A DNA stretch of 64,000 nt from an uncultured Dehalococcoidia bacterium (GTDB lineage: Bacteria > Chloroflexota > Dehalococcoidia > Lucifugimonadales > UBA1123). The DNA lies in contig OY282441.1 of NCBI GenBank assembly GCA_958296105.1, positions 310,001 through 374,000 on the forward strand, given 5' to 3'. The position numbers and the translations under genes were made by a program. Below the pieces are notes generated by a model that did not search any database, was not told where the DNA came from, and saw only the letters and a program-made list of their open reading frames with translations. Shown piece after piece: positions 1 through 9,760 of the stretch; position 1 is the first letter of the stretch; each line of letters begins with the position of its first letter.

Positions 1-1
1 G

Positions 2-1234
<1,233 letters not shown>

Positions 1235-1296
1235 CCGCCCCCCAGCTTGCCAAGCAGGCGGCGAACGCCCAAGCCAGCCATGAACCGCAGCCATCC

Positions 1297-1327
1297 CTCC
1301 CGCTCTCCCTCGATGGGAGAGCGGGAG
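1297..1327. repeat. Perfect 13-bp inverted repeat after valS (palindromic repeat family)
   Basis: A 13-bp stem (CTCCCGCTCTCCC pairing with GGGAGAGCGGGAG) closes a 5-nt loop. It has no following T-tract, so it is not a classic intrinsic terminator, though it could protect or end the valS message. It belongs to the CTCCC...GGGAG family that also occurs near 7.06, 23.4, 48.3, 53.3 and 61.1 kb. Confidence 0.8.
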
Positions 1328-1376
1328 AGACATCAGCCGCATCCACCTGACCCCTCGCCCCCGTCGGGAGGCTGAC

Positions 1377-2624
1377 CTGACCATCCTCCGATCAGTCATC
1401 CCATCAGTAGACCGAGACGGGCGCATCGTCATTGCCGCCGCCGCCGTCCGCTCCTTGGACTACGGATTCCTCAGCGTCTTTCTCGGCGTCTACCTCGACC
1501 TGCTGGAGTTCACCGCGTTTCAGGCAGGCCTCGTGTTCAGCGCGATCATGGCAGGCGGCGCACTCTCCAACGTCATCGCAAGCTGGCGCGGAGACTACAT
1601 AGGCCGCAGGCGGATGCTCGTAGCCATGGCCGCGCTCATGGGAATCGGCGGCATCCTCTTTCCGCTCACCGAGCAGACGGCCATGCTGATCGCCATATCC
1701 CTGATCGCCATGACCACCTCCACAGGCGGAGACCGAACCGCCTTCCTGTCGCTCGACATGGCAATCCTAGCCCAGTCCGGCCGCGCGAATCAGAGCACCC
1801 TAGTATTCAGCTGGTACAACCTCGCCGGCCGCCTCACCAAGGCCGCCGGATCTCTGCTGATAGTCATTCCCGCCGCGCTCCAGCTGCTGCTCGGCATGGA
1901 TGCGGTCGCCTCGTTCAAGGTCATGTTCTTCGGATACGCGCTCGTCGCCTTCGCAGGGTGCGCCATCTACTGGAAGCTCAGCCCACAGATCGAGACGGCG
2001 CGCCGCCGCGCGACGGGGCAGCCCCCATCCCAAGAGATGTCCCAAAGCTCGCGCAGTATAATGATCAAGCTGTCGCTCCTGTTCAGCCTCGACTCGTTTG
2101 GCGGCGGCTTCATGGTCAACAGCTTCATGGCATACTTCTTCGCCAACAGATTCGACATGTCGGCAGAGACGATAGCCGCCATCTTCTTCGCCGCTCAGAT
2201 GCTCAACTCCGTCTCGATAGTACTCGCCGCCCCAACCGCACGCCGAATCGGACTCATACTGACCATGGCAGGCTCGCAGGGCATCGCCAACTCGATGATG
2301 ATACTCATGGCGCTCACCGCCAACCCGCTGCTGGCGGTCGCCTTCTTCATGACGAGAGAGCTGATCAACGACATGGACATCCCCACGCGCCAAGCGTACT
2401 CCATGGCAATAGTCCCGCCCGAAGCGCGCACCGCCACCGCCGGAGTCACCAACTTAGGAAGAACACTCGCCCAGACCGTCACCCCCGCAATCGCCGGACT
2501 CGTGGGGCAGACGACCGCGCTCGGAGCGCCGATAGTCATAGGCGGCGTCATCAAGCTCGTGTACAACGCCGCGCTCTACGCCATGTTCAGATCCGTCCGA
2601 GAACCCGAAGACCGGCCGGACTGA
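1377..2624 (+). CDS. Major facilitator superfamily transporter
   Basis: About 415 residues with the alternating hydrophobic segments of a 12-helix MFS carrier. A Gly-Asp-Tyr-Ile-Gly-Arg-Arg-Arg motif after helix 2 is the MFS loop 2-3 signature. The substrate cannot be told from sequence; the fold suggests inner-membrane drug or metabolite export. The first TTG, at 1455, would remove helix 1. In frame upstream, a CTG at 1377 sits 5 nt after a strong GGGAGG (1366-1371) and adds residues that complete helix 1, so 1377 is preferred despite being a rare start codon. No other gene joins it in an operon: valS ends 140 bp before and the next gene is convergent. Confidence 0.85.
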   Translation: MTILRSVIPSVDRDGRIVIAAAAVRSLDYGFLSVFLGVYLDLLEFTAFQAGLVFSAIMAGGALSNVIASWRGDYIGRRRMLVAMAALMGIGGILFPLTEQTAMLIAISLIAMTTSTGGDRTAFLSLDMAILAQSGRANQSTLVFSWYNLAGRLTKAAGSLLIVIPAALQLLLGMDAVASFKVMFFGYALVAFAGCAIYWKLSPQIETARRRATGQPPSQEMSQSSRSIMIKLSLLFSLDSFGGGFMVNSFMAYFFANRFDMSAETIAAIFFAAQMLNSVSIVLAAPTARRIGLILTMAGSQGIANSMMILMALTANPLLAVAFFMTRELINDMDIPTRQAYSMAIVPPEARTATAGVTNLGRTLAQTVTPAIAGLVGQTTALGAPIVIGGVIKLVYNAALYAMFRSVREPEDRPD

Positions 2625-2641
2625 ACGCATCTCAGCGCATC

Positions 2642-4171
2642 TCAGCGCAGGTTGTAGGCGTAGTGGCTCTCCCCGCATTCCAGCTCCCACTCCGCGAACC
2701 AGCGCTGTATATGCGGCAGCAGATCGGCGGACAGCCGCGCTCTGCTCGCCTCGCGCACGCTGATCTCGCCCAGCAGAGATTCCCTGAGCCTGCCGGCTAT
2801 CTCCGCTTTGTCCAGACTGACGAACTCCCCATCCCTCAGCAGAACTTCACCGTCGACCATGACCGTATCCACGTCGAGACCCTTCCCCCGATAGATCAGC
2901 GCGTCCACCACGTCCGTGTCCGGATGCAGATACGGCTCCTCGATCCTTTCCAGATCGAACAGCACCAGATCCGCGCGCCTGCCGGGTTCGATGACGCCCA
3001 CGTCATGGAACTGCGTCACCTTCGCCCCGCCCTCCGTGGTCAGCCGAAGTATGTCGTGAGAAGTGGGGTAGGGGGAGGATATGCCAGGCTCGCGGTGCAG
3101 CTTCTGGGCAATCCGCATCTCCTGAACGATGTCGTTGTCGTCGTTCATCCCCGCCTCGTCTATCCCAAGCGCAACCGTCACCCCGCCGTCCAGCAGGCGG
3201 TTGATCGGCGCGATGCCGCTCTTGAGTCTGAGATTCGAGCTGGGGTTGGTGCATATCGCCGTCTCGGTCTCGGCAAGCGCGCTCACGTCCGACTCGCTCA
3301 GCCACACCCCGTGAGCGCATGAAACCTCCGGCCCAGCCACGCCCAGATCCACGAGATGCGCCAGCGGAGTCTTCCCCCAGTGACGCGCGCCGTACATGCG
3401 CTGATAGACAGTCTCTTGCAGATGAATATGAAGACCCGTCCGATGGCGTTTGGCGAAGTCGCCAATCGCAGCCAGCATCTCGTCCGAACACCAGTGGACG
3501 TTGTGAGGGCTGACGAAGATGTTCGTTCTGGCAGCCTGCCGCCTCGAATGAAGCTCGCCGCACACCGACAGATACTCCTCCACCGTAATAGGCCGAGCGC
3601 CCAGATACTCGCTCGCCCGCCGCGCAAGCCCCCGCGGAAGAGTGGACAGAAAACGGGCATCGTCCTCGTATACCAAGTGGTTCTGATCTCTGGTGGAAAG
3701 CGAGAACGCGACCCTCATTCCGCTGTCCTCGTAAGCGTCGACTACCCGCGAAGCCGCCTCGTACATGACCTGATCCGGCGGCAGTCTGGCGGACATGTGG
3801 TTGTGCTGCACTGTGGTGATGCCCGACTCGATCATCTGCATCGCGCACCAGAGCGTATCCAGATAAGGGTCCACGTCGCGAATCGCCCATCTTGCGATGA
3901 TCCACGTCTCCAGAGGAGCGTCCAGCGCGCCAAGCTGAAACGGCGTCAGCCCCACGTGATGATGAGCGTTTATCAGCCCCGGCGTCACCAGATGCCGACC
4001 CGACCCGATCAGCTCGGCGGCGTGATATCGAGGACGCAGATCTTCGTACCTGCCAACCTCGACGATCTCCCCATCCGAGACGGCGACGGCGCCGTCATCG
4101 ACGATCTCCGCCGAGTCCCTCCCCGTAACCCTGCACACGACCTTTCGCCCTCTGACCAGCTTTGTCACCAT
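2642..4171 (-). CDS. Amidohydrolase (MTA/SAH deaminase - chlorohydrolase type)
   Basis: A metal-dependent hydrolase of the amidohydrolase superfamily, cytosolic, 509 residues. Visible metal-site motifs are NAHHH (H70/H72), a central HIHLQET, CAHGVWL and the GIDEAGMND aspartate region, in the order found in S-adenosylhomocysteine/5'-methylthioadenosine deaminases and atrazine-chlorohydrolase relatives. The exact substrate is not predictable. The ATG at 4171 is preferred because GGGGGAGG lies 5 nt upstream; the longer frame (to 4246) translates repeat DNA. It lies downstream of the M14 peptidase on the same strand, separated by a tandem repeat derived from that gene's 3' end, and its ribosome binding site lies in the last repeat copy. 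Confidence 0.9.
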   Translation of the reverse strand: MVTKLVRGRKVVCRVTGRDSAEIVDDGAVAVSDGEIVEVGRYEDLRPRYHAAELIGSGRHLVTPGLINAHHHVGLTPFQLGALDAPLETWIIARWAIRDVDPYLDTLWCAMQMIESGITTVQHNHMSARLPPDQVMYEAASRVVDAYEDSGMRVAFSLSTRDQNHLVYEDDARFLSTLPRGLARRASEYLGARPITVEEYLSVCGELHSRRQAARTNIFVSPHNVHWCSDEMLAAIGDFAKRHRTGLHIHLQETVYQRMYGARHWGKTPLAHLVDLGVAGPEVSCAHGVWLSESDVSALAETETAICTNPSSNLRLKSGIAPINRLLDGGVTVALGIDEAGMNDDNDIVQEMRIAQKLHREPGISSPYPTSHDILRLTTEGGAKVTQFHDVGVIEPGRRADLVLFDLERIEEPYLHPDTDVVDALIYRGKGLDVDTVMVDGEVLLRDGEFVSLDKAEIAGRLRESLLGEISVREASRARLSADLLPHIQRWFAEWELECGESHYAYNLR

Positions 4172-4570
4172 GATCACCTCCCCCGGTGATATACCAAGCG
4201 GTTCACTGAATCGAGCAGCAGCCCGTACACGCCATCCGCGCCGCACCGCGCCCCTCGGCTTGTGACCGTGTCGTCACCGTGACCGCCTCCCTCGGTTATA
4301 TACCGAGTGGCACACCGAGTCGAGCAGCAGCCCGTACACGCCATCCGCGCCGAGCCTCGCCCTTGGGCTTGTGACCAGCGTCGTCACCGTGACCGCCTCC
4401 CTCGGTTATATACCGAGTGGTACACCGAGTCGAGCAGCAGCCCGTACACGCCAGCCGCGCCGCGCGCCCTCTGCCCGGCGTCGTCACCGTGACCGCCTCC
4501 CTCGGTTATATACCGAGTGGTACACCGAGTTGAACAGCAGCTTGTACGTGCCGCGCGCCTGCGCCCTGAA
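4164..4570 (-). repeat. Four-unit tandem repeat derived from the 3' end of the M14 peptidase gene
   Basis: Units begin near 4164, 4273, 4383 and 4483, with periods of 109, 110 and 100 bp. The right-most unit is the real end of the peptidase reading frame (its last 20 or so codons, including Leu-Phe-Asn-Ser-Val-Tyr-His-Ser). The next two are close non-coding copies, and the left-most is diverged and contains the ribosome binding site and start of the amidohydrolase. The 312-bp gap between the two genes is therefore almost entirely repeat, and no other gene is seen in it. Confidence 0.85.
4177..4184 (-). promoter_or_regulatory. Strong ribosome binding site of the amidohydrolase
   Basis: Minus-strand GGGGGAGG followed by TGATC and ATG. 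This sets the start at 4171. The site lies inside the divergent left-most unit of the 4.16-4.57 kb tandem repeat; the other units carry the related GGGAGGCGGTCAC followed by a GTG. Confidence 0.75.
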
Positions 4571-6979
4571 GTGCGGTCTGAAGCCGAACAGTATCACCCT
4601 GCCCAGCCCGAGCGGAATCTCCGCCAGCGCAGCTAGTCCCGCTATCCTGTCCGCGCCGATGAGCCATCCGCTCAGGAGCGTATCCCGCTCGCGGAAGCGC
4701 GCGACCACGCTGCCCCTCTCCACCTCGTAGGCGGGGCCGTTCATAAACAGCGCGGCGCAAGCCTCCGGCATCCCGTAGCCAATCGGATGCCGCGTGTCTA
4801 TCGAGATGTCGAGCAGGCTTCCCGGCGCGAAGAACTCGGAGTGCGACAGCCGAGCCAGCGGGTTCTTCGCCGCAAGCTCCAGCCGCCAGACCAGAAAGCG
4901 CGCCGACTCGTCCCAGCCGATTATCGTCCCCCCGCGCTTGGCGAACTCCCTGAGACTCTCGACCCCGCGATCCCCGAGCCCTCCCGAGAAGCGCGATGAG
5001 TAGTGAGCGCGGCTGAAGCCCCGATGCAGCTGCCTGATCGTCTGGTGCGGCACTATCAGACAGTCGATGCGGCTGTCCAGATGCCCCTCCCTGATGTCTC
5101 CGTCCACCAGCGAGGCGTACTCGAAGCCGTAGTCGTCGAACACGAACCGCGTCCAGCCCTCCTCGATGCACGGCACATAGCTCGCATAGACGCCGATGCG
5201 AGGCGGCTGAAGCAGCTTCAGCGCCTCCTCCGGCCTGCGCCAGATCGGCTCCACGCTCACGCCCCGCTCCTCACCCGAAAGCGCCTCGCGCGTCTGCGCG
5301 GACGCGGGCGCAACCCACGTACCAGCCGGCAGGATGCCCGACTCCGCAGCGAAGGGCGCCGACGCCCTGAACACGGGGTGGCCCTCGAACAGCAGCCTGT
5401 TGACCACCCGCGCCGAGGCGTTCGACTCCGGCCTTATCCCGTAGGCGGGCGCGTCCACGTCCGCCAGACCGCGCCCAGACTTGCGGCGGCGCGGCTCGCT
5501 CAGCGCCTCCGACGTCTCGATCTCCAGCGCCTCCCCGATCTCGTGGCATCGAACGCCCATCTTCAGCGGCAGGCTGTGGGCTGTGGCGTCGTATGGACGC
5601 TTCGGAGGCCCGCCCGGATACTGGCGGATGTCCGGATACTGCCGCTTCTCCAGCATCGTCTGCGCGAACGCGCCGTATGGCTGCCGCGTAACCACCACGC
5701 GGTCGCCCTTGCGAATCACCAACCCGCCGCGCTCCACATGCTCCCGCGCCTCGCGCACCTCTACGCCTGCGAAGCTCAGCAGCTCCGCCAGCTCGTCCGC
5801 CGCGCTCGGATCGTGCTGATCCGCAGGTATCACGTAGCCGAACGGGTTGCCCTCCCGCTCGGTCGCCCGCCTGATCACGTCGTAGGAGTTCCTGACCCAC
5901 CACTCGCGGTTTCTGGCGGCGTGTTCCAAGCACGCCATGGACGCGGACATGTCGTACTCCACGATGTCCCTGAGCGTCCACTTTCCGCCCGTCCACGGCA
6001 GGGGATGGTTCCAAGACTTCGCGCTTGGACGCTCCCCCCTGTCGTCTTTCAGCCCCCTCCCGGAGACCTCGATAGGCGATGCGATCCGCGCGCTCGCCGC
6101 CTCCGAGAGCGCCCTGACCCCGCCGTGGTAGTGGGGATACGATCTGCTCGGACTGTACGAATCATAGACCACGTTGACAGCCACTCCGCCCTTTCCCTCC
6201 GCGGTCATCTGCGCCGCCATGTACGTTCCCAGCGCCGACAGCTCACTCTGAAGCACGGGATCCACGTTCGGGCCAACCGGATCCACCAGCGGCGGAAGTA
6301 TCATACGCATCCCGTCCGAGCGCGTCTGATGGATGTCGTAGGTGATGTGCGGTCGCCAAGCGTTGTGAACATGCTCCACCACCAGCCGCGTCTCCTGCTG
6401 AGTGAACATGAACCAGTCGCGGTTGTTATCGTGTCCCGTGTACTTGTGGTACAGGTAGGGCGGAATCGAACCCTCGAAGTGAGTCCCCAGCGATGCGCTG
6501 TACCAGTCCTTCACCCGCACCAGCCCATCCGGATTCAGGCTGGGAACCAGAAGCAGAAGCACGTTGTCCAGAATCGTCTTCACCCTGTCATCGGACGAGG
6601 ACGCGAGCAGATGAGCAAGCTCCAGCGACATCTGGCTGCCGCCCACCTCCGTGGCGTGGATGCTGCACGTGATCGCCACCACCGCGCGCGCTTCCCGCGC
6701 GTATCGAAGCGCGTCGGCCTCTCCGATAGTTCGCGGGTCTGCCAGAGACTGCTGTATCTCGCGCAGCCTGTCCAGCCGCTCCAAGTTGCGCGGCGAGCTG
6801 ATAACGCACAGGATGAACGGGTTGTCCTCCGTCGAGCGTCCTATCTCGCTCACCCGGACGCGGTCGCTCTGTCGGTCGAGCAGATCGAAATACTCCACCA
6901 TCTGCGCCCAGCCCGCCAGCTTGCGCTCCTCTCCTACCGCGAACCCGAGCAGCTCTTCCGGTGTGGTAACATTCTTCAT
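4484..6979 (-). CDS. M14-family zinc carboxypeptidase-like protein
   Basis: An 831-residue predicted metallopeptidase. An M14 zinc site is visible: H108-x-x-E111 in CSIHATEVGG, and a third ligand His217 in YDIHQTRSDG, with SLNPDGL and HDNNRDWF substrate-pocket segments between. The peptidase domain fills roughly residues 1-330; the remainder is a long C-terminal region of the kind seen in large bacterial M14 proteins. No signal peptide is evident, so location is uncertain. A GTG at 7003 extends the frame by eight codons, but ATG at 6979 (MKNVTTPEE) better matches the start of the folded domain; neither has a strong ribosome binding site. Its 3' end is tandemly repeated downstream. Confidence 0.88.
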   Translation of the reverse strand: MKNVTTPEELLGFAVGEERKLAGWAQMVEYFDLLDRQSDRVRVSEIGRSTEDNPFILCVISSPRNLERLDRLREIQQSLADPRTIGEADALRYAREARAVVAITCSIHATEVGGSQMSLELAHLLASSSDDRVKTILDNVLLLLVPSLNPDGLVRVKDWYSASLGTHFEGSIPPYLYHKYTGHDNNRDWFMFTQQETRLVVEHVHNAWRPHITYDIHQTRSDGMRMILPPLVDPVGPNVDPVLQSELSALGTYMAAQMTAEGKGGVAVNVVYDSYSPSRSYPHYHGGVRALSEAASARIASPIEVSGRGLKDDRGERPSAKSWNHPLPWTGGKWTLRDIVEYDMSASMACLEHAARNREWWVRNSYDVIRRATEREGNPFGYVIPADQHDPSAADELAELLSFAGVEVREAREHVERGGLVIRKGDRVVVTRQPYGAFAQTMLEKRQYPDIRQYPGGPPKRPYDATAHSLPLKMGVRCHEIGEALEIETSEALSEPRRRKSGRGLADVDAPAYGIRPESNASARVVNRLLFEGHPVFRASAPFAAESGILPAGTWVAPASAQTREALSGEERGVSVEPIWRRPEEALKLLQPPRIGVYASYVPCIEEGWTRFVFDDYGFEYASLVDGDIREGHLDSRIDCLIVPHQTIRQLHRGFSRAHYSSRFSGGLGDRGVESLREFAKRGGTIIGWDESARFLVWRLELAAKNPLARLSHSEFFAPGSLLDISIDTRHPIGYGMPEACAALFMNGPAYEVERGSVVARFRERDTLLSGWLIGADRIAGLAALAEIPLGLGRVILFGFRPHFRAQARGTYKLLFNSVYHSVYNRGRRSR

Positions 6980-7054
6980 TGGCAAAGAAGCGCGCCTGCC
7001 CACCGCGGGCTTTCAGATGTATCTAACCGAGAACCAAACATGAACCCCAGCCAT

Positions 7055-7165
7055 CGACCCCCTCTCCCTCTATGGGAGACTCAGCCATAACACCCTCTCT
7101 CCCTATGGGAGACGCAACTGGCAACCCCCTCTCCCTCGACGGGAGAGGGTTGGGGTGAGGGTGAT
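7055..7165. repeat. Cluster of CCCTCTCCC palindromic intergenic repeats
   Basis: Three successive units start with CCCCTCTCCCT or CCCTCTCTCCCT followed by ATGGGAGA or GACGGGAGAGGG. The last is complete: CCCTCTCCC, a short loop, GGGAGAGGG, then a TTGGGGTGAGGGTG tail. Same family as at 1297, 53.3 and 61.1 kb. It lies between the divergent M14 peptidase and PIG-L genes. Confidence 0.8.
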
Positions 7166-7218
7166 AAACAACCATCGCATCAGTTAGACAAATCTATCAC
7201 AGGAGCATCAGAAATAAC

Positions 7219-7917
7219 ATGACCGACGCCACCAACACGATACTGGTCGTTACACCACATCCAGACGACGCCGAAGGCGGCGCCGGCGGCACGATCGCCA
7301 AGTGGACGCGAGAGGGCAGGAGGGTCGTCTTGGTCGTCTGCACCAACGGCGACAAGGGCACCAGCGACCGCGCCCTCGCGCCCGCCAAGCTGGCAGAGAT
7401 CCGCGAGCGCGAGCAGCTCGCCGCCGCCGAGGTTCTGGGCATAGACGAGGTGGTGTTTCTGAGGTTCCCAGATCAGAACCTCGAAGACTCGCGCGAGTTC
7501 AGGCTGGCGCTCTCACGCCAGATCAGGAAGCACAGGCCCGATATCGTGGTAACCATAGACCCCAACAGGCCCTACATCAGGCACCGAGACCACTACATGA
7601 CCGGCAGGGTGACGCTGGACGCCGTGTTTCCATACGCCCGCGACCATCTCGCCTTTCCCGAGCTTATCGAGGAGGGCTTGGAGCCGTACAAAGTCCCCGA
7701 AGTCTGGCTGTTCAGGCCCGAAAGCGCGGACGTCCATATAGACATCACCGACACGTTCGATCTGAAGATGGATGCGCTGTTCCGTCACGCCAGCCAGATG
7801 TCCAGACCGAGGGAGACGAGCGAGGCGCGCTCCCGCGAGCGCGCCGCCGAGATAGGCAAGCACATAGGCGGAGGGCTGGCAGAGGGCTTCAAGCGAATAA
7901 CCCTCTTCAGAGGCTGA
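7219..7917 (+). CDS. PIG-L/LmbE family deacetylase
   Basis: A 232-residue zinc-dependent N-acetylglucosaminyl-type deacetylase. The family motif is present near the N-terminus (THPDDAE, with His14, Asp16 and Asp17), followed by GDKGT and the conserved HRDHYMTG histidine pair around residues 117-121. Relatives deacetylate GlcNAc-inositol conjugates in mycothiol or bacillithiol synthesis, or sugars on antibiotics; the substrate here cannot be assigned. The length matches the family. AGGAG lies 14 nt before ATG. The gene stands alone, convergent with the sigma factor gene. Confidence 0.92.
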   Translation: MTDATNTILVVTPHPDDAEGGAGGTIAKWTREGRRVVLVVCTNGDKGTSDRALAPAKLAEIREREQLAAAEVLGIDEVVFLRFPDQNLEDSREFRLALSRQIRKHRPDIVVTIDPNRPYIRHRDHYMTGRVTLDAVFPYARDHLAFPELIEEGLEPYKVPEVWLFRPESADVHIDITDTFDLKMDALFRHASQMSRPRETSEARSRERAAEIGKHIGGGLAEGFKRITLFRG

Positions 7918-7943
7918 CGCGCCAGCCAGCAGACAGCGCGCCG

Positions 7944-9368
7944 CTAACCAGACTCTACCTCTTCCAGCTGCGGCAGCTTGTCCGACCCCCTCAGCAGGCC
8001 CAGCGCCTGCTTCTCCAGCTGGCGCACCCGCTCGCGGGTGACTCCAAGCTCGCGCCCGACCTCTTCCAGCGTGCGCGGGCGGTCGTCTATGAACCCGAAT
8101 CGAAATGCCAGCACCATTCTGAGACGAGGGGGGATGTCATCCAGCGCCTCGATCACGTCTTCCCTCGTCAGCATCCGCATCGCCACCTCGTCGGGCGTCC
8201 ACGTGCTGGTATCTTGGATGAAGTCCTCAAGCGTAGACTCCTCCTCGCCCACCGGCGTTCCCAGAGAGATCGTGTGCTGGCGCTGTCTCATCAGCGTCTC
8301 CACCTGCTCGGGCGTCCACCCAAGCTCCTCCGCCAGCTCCTCCGGCGTCGGGTCGCGGTCCTTGTCTCGCATCAGATGGCGCTCCGCAGTGTTCAGCTGC
8401 TGTAGCCGCTCGACCACGTGGACGGGCAGCCTGATCGTCCGCCCCTGGTCTGCCAGCGCCCGCGTCACCGCCTGCCTGATCCACCACGTCGCATACGTGC
8501 TGAACTTGTAGCCGCGATGAGCGTCGTACTTCTCCACCGCGCGCATGAGTCCCAGGTTTCCCTCTTGAATCAGGTCCAGCAGCGGCAGCCCCCTTCGCAG
8601 GTAGCGCCGCGCCACGCTCACCACCAGCCTGAGATTCGAGCTGGTGAGCCGCTCGGATGCCGCCTTGCCTCGCGCCGTGAGGATCTTCCACCAGCGCTCG
8701 ATCCGCCACCGCTCCCCGTCGATCGCAGCCGCTATCGTGGCAGTCTCCAGATCGTCGAAGTAGAGCTGAGCCCCCAGCTCGCGCTCGGCGCGTCTGAAAA
8801 CCTCCACCGGCACCAGCACCGAGGCGCGCGACAGCGCGGTGATCATACGCCCCGTATCCTCTATCTCCACGTCGAGCGCGTCCGCCACCTTCTCCTTGAG
8901 CGAGTCGGGGGGCGGGCTGTCCAGAAGCAGCCGCACCTGCTCATCCGCCAGCAGCACGCTCACCGGAGCTTCCAGCGGCAGCTCCAAGTCAGACTCAGAC
9001 GCCACCGTTCTCAGCAGCGCCATGTCTCGGATGGTAGCCAGCAGGAACACCGCCGCCATCTCGATGGAGTCGGGATCTCGCCCCGTCTCCTCGTTCAGCT
9101 GCTTGCGGGTCTCCTTGAGCAGCATCCACCGCTCCACGTCGCGCCCCAGGTCCAGCTCTTCGGGCGCAGTCAGCAGCGCGTGCTGTCCGATGGACCTCAG
9201 ATACTCCCTTACCGTATCCGTCGGCTCGTCCCTGATCTCGCGCTCGTATGCCAGCATCAGCTCGTTCGAGCGCTCACCCGCCGTGCGCCGTGCGGATCGC
9301 CGCTCGCTGAACGAATCGCCTTCTATGTCGACTTCCTGATTGTTGAGAAAATTTCCTCGTTGGGTCAT
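7944..9368 (-). CDS. RNA polymerase sigma-70 family factor, RpoD-like
   Basis: A 474-residue sigma factor directing RNA polymerase to promoters. Region 1.2 (TDTVREYLRSIGQHALL, with the following Glu/Asp-rich helix) begins near residue 50. Region 2 carries NLRLVVSVARRYLRRG, LLDLIQEGNLGLMRAVEK and the region 2.3-2.4 core YKFSTYATWWIRQAVTRA. Region 3 has DRDPTPEELAEELG, and region 4 ends with the helix-turn-helix TRERVRQLEKQALGLLR. Region 1.1 is short, and a spacer of about 190 residues of unknown fold separates regions 1.2 and 2.1. This is a group 1 or 2 factor; whether it is the only primary sigma cannot be judged from this window. AAGGGG precedes the ATG at 9368. Confidence 0.93.
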   Translation of the reverse strand: MTQRGNFLNNQEVDIEGDSFSERRSARRTAGERSNELMLAYEREIRDEPTDTVREYLRSIGQHALLTAPEELDLGRDVERWMLLKETRKQLNEETGRDPDSIEMAAVFLLATIRDMALLRTVASESDLELPLEAPVSVLLADEQVRLLLDSPPPDSLKEKVADALDVEIEDTGRMITALSRASVLVPVEVFRRAERELGAQLYFDDLETATIAAAIDGERWRIERWWKILTARGKAASERLTSSNLRLVVSVARRYLRRGLPLLDLIQEGNLGLMRAVEKYDAHRGYKFSTYATWWIRQAVTRALADQGRTIRLPVHVVERLQQLNTAERHLMRDKDRDPTPEELAEELGWTPEQVETLMRQRQHTISLGTPVGEEESTLEDFIQDTSTWTPDEVAMRMLTREDVIEALDDIPPRLRMVLAFRFGFIDDRPRTLEEVGRELGVTRERVRQLEKQALGLLRGSDKLPQLEEVESG

Positions 9369-9760
9369 CGTACCCCTTCGACTGATCGAGAATAGGTGTC
9401 AAACAATATCAGACACCCCTCCGCCTTACAACCGCGTTCACCATTTATATATACGTGTCAACCCCTTTTGCGTATTCAATTCCCCGCTTCGACAGTCGAA
9501 CCCGAGTCCAAGCCAATCGCCGCCAGCGTACAGCCTCCACCCGATGAGGACGAAAGCCACGCTTGCTTCACTGCCCCAAGCCCCAATCGCCGCCAGCAGC
9601 CCCTATCCCAGGACGCCCCAGACAGTATGAGGCCGGAGCGCGGGGTATCATCCCGCCTCGACCCTCTTTCCCTCACTCCCCATCTCTTATATCATGCCAT
9701 GAAATCGTCCGCCGCGCTTGCCCAAATCGTCCGCGCGTCAGGATGGGAGGCCTTTTCAAG
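9369..9760. other. Intergenic region between divergent sigma factor and epimerase genes
   Basis: A 392-bp gap without a convincing gene. It contains a 6-bp inverted repeat GGTGTC...GACACC at 9395-9417 close to the sigma factor start, and an AT-rich patch at 9441-9470. TTGACA occurs on the minus strand at 9456-9461, but no -10 lies at the right distance, so no promoter is called. The short open frames here have no recognisable features. GGGAGG at 9745-9750 serves the epimerase start. Confidence 0.5.

Noticed and set aside
4270-4487. Short minus-strand frame starting with GTG in the tandem repeat units.
   Set aside because: The frame is a by-product of the repeated peptidase tail; no conserved protein is visible, though the initiation signals are noted as a finding.
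5003-7090. A 695-codon plus-strand frame opposite the M14 peptidase.
   Set aside because: Antisense shadow with Arg/Leu/Pro-biased composition; the minus-strand peptidase carries an intact zinc site.
9450-9465. TTGACA on the minus strand as a promoter for the sigma factor gene.
   Set aside because: No -10-like hexamer at 16-18 bp downstream.
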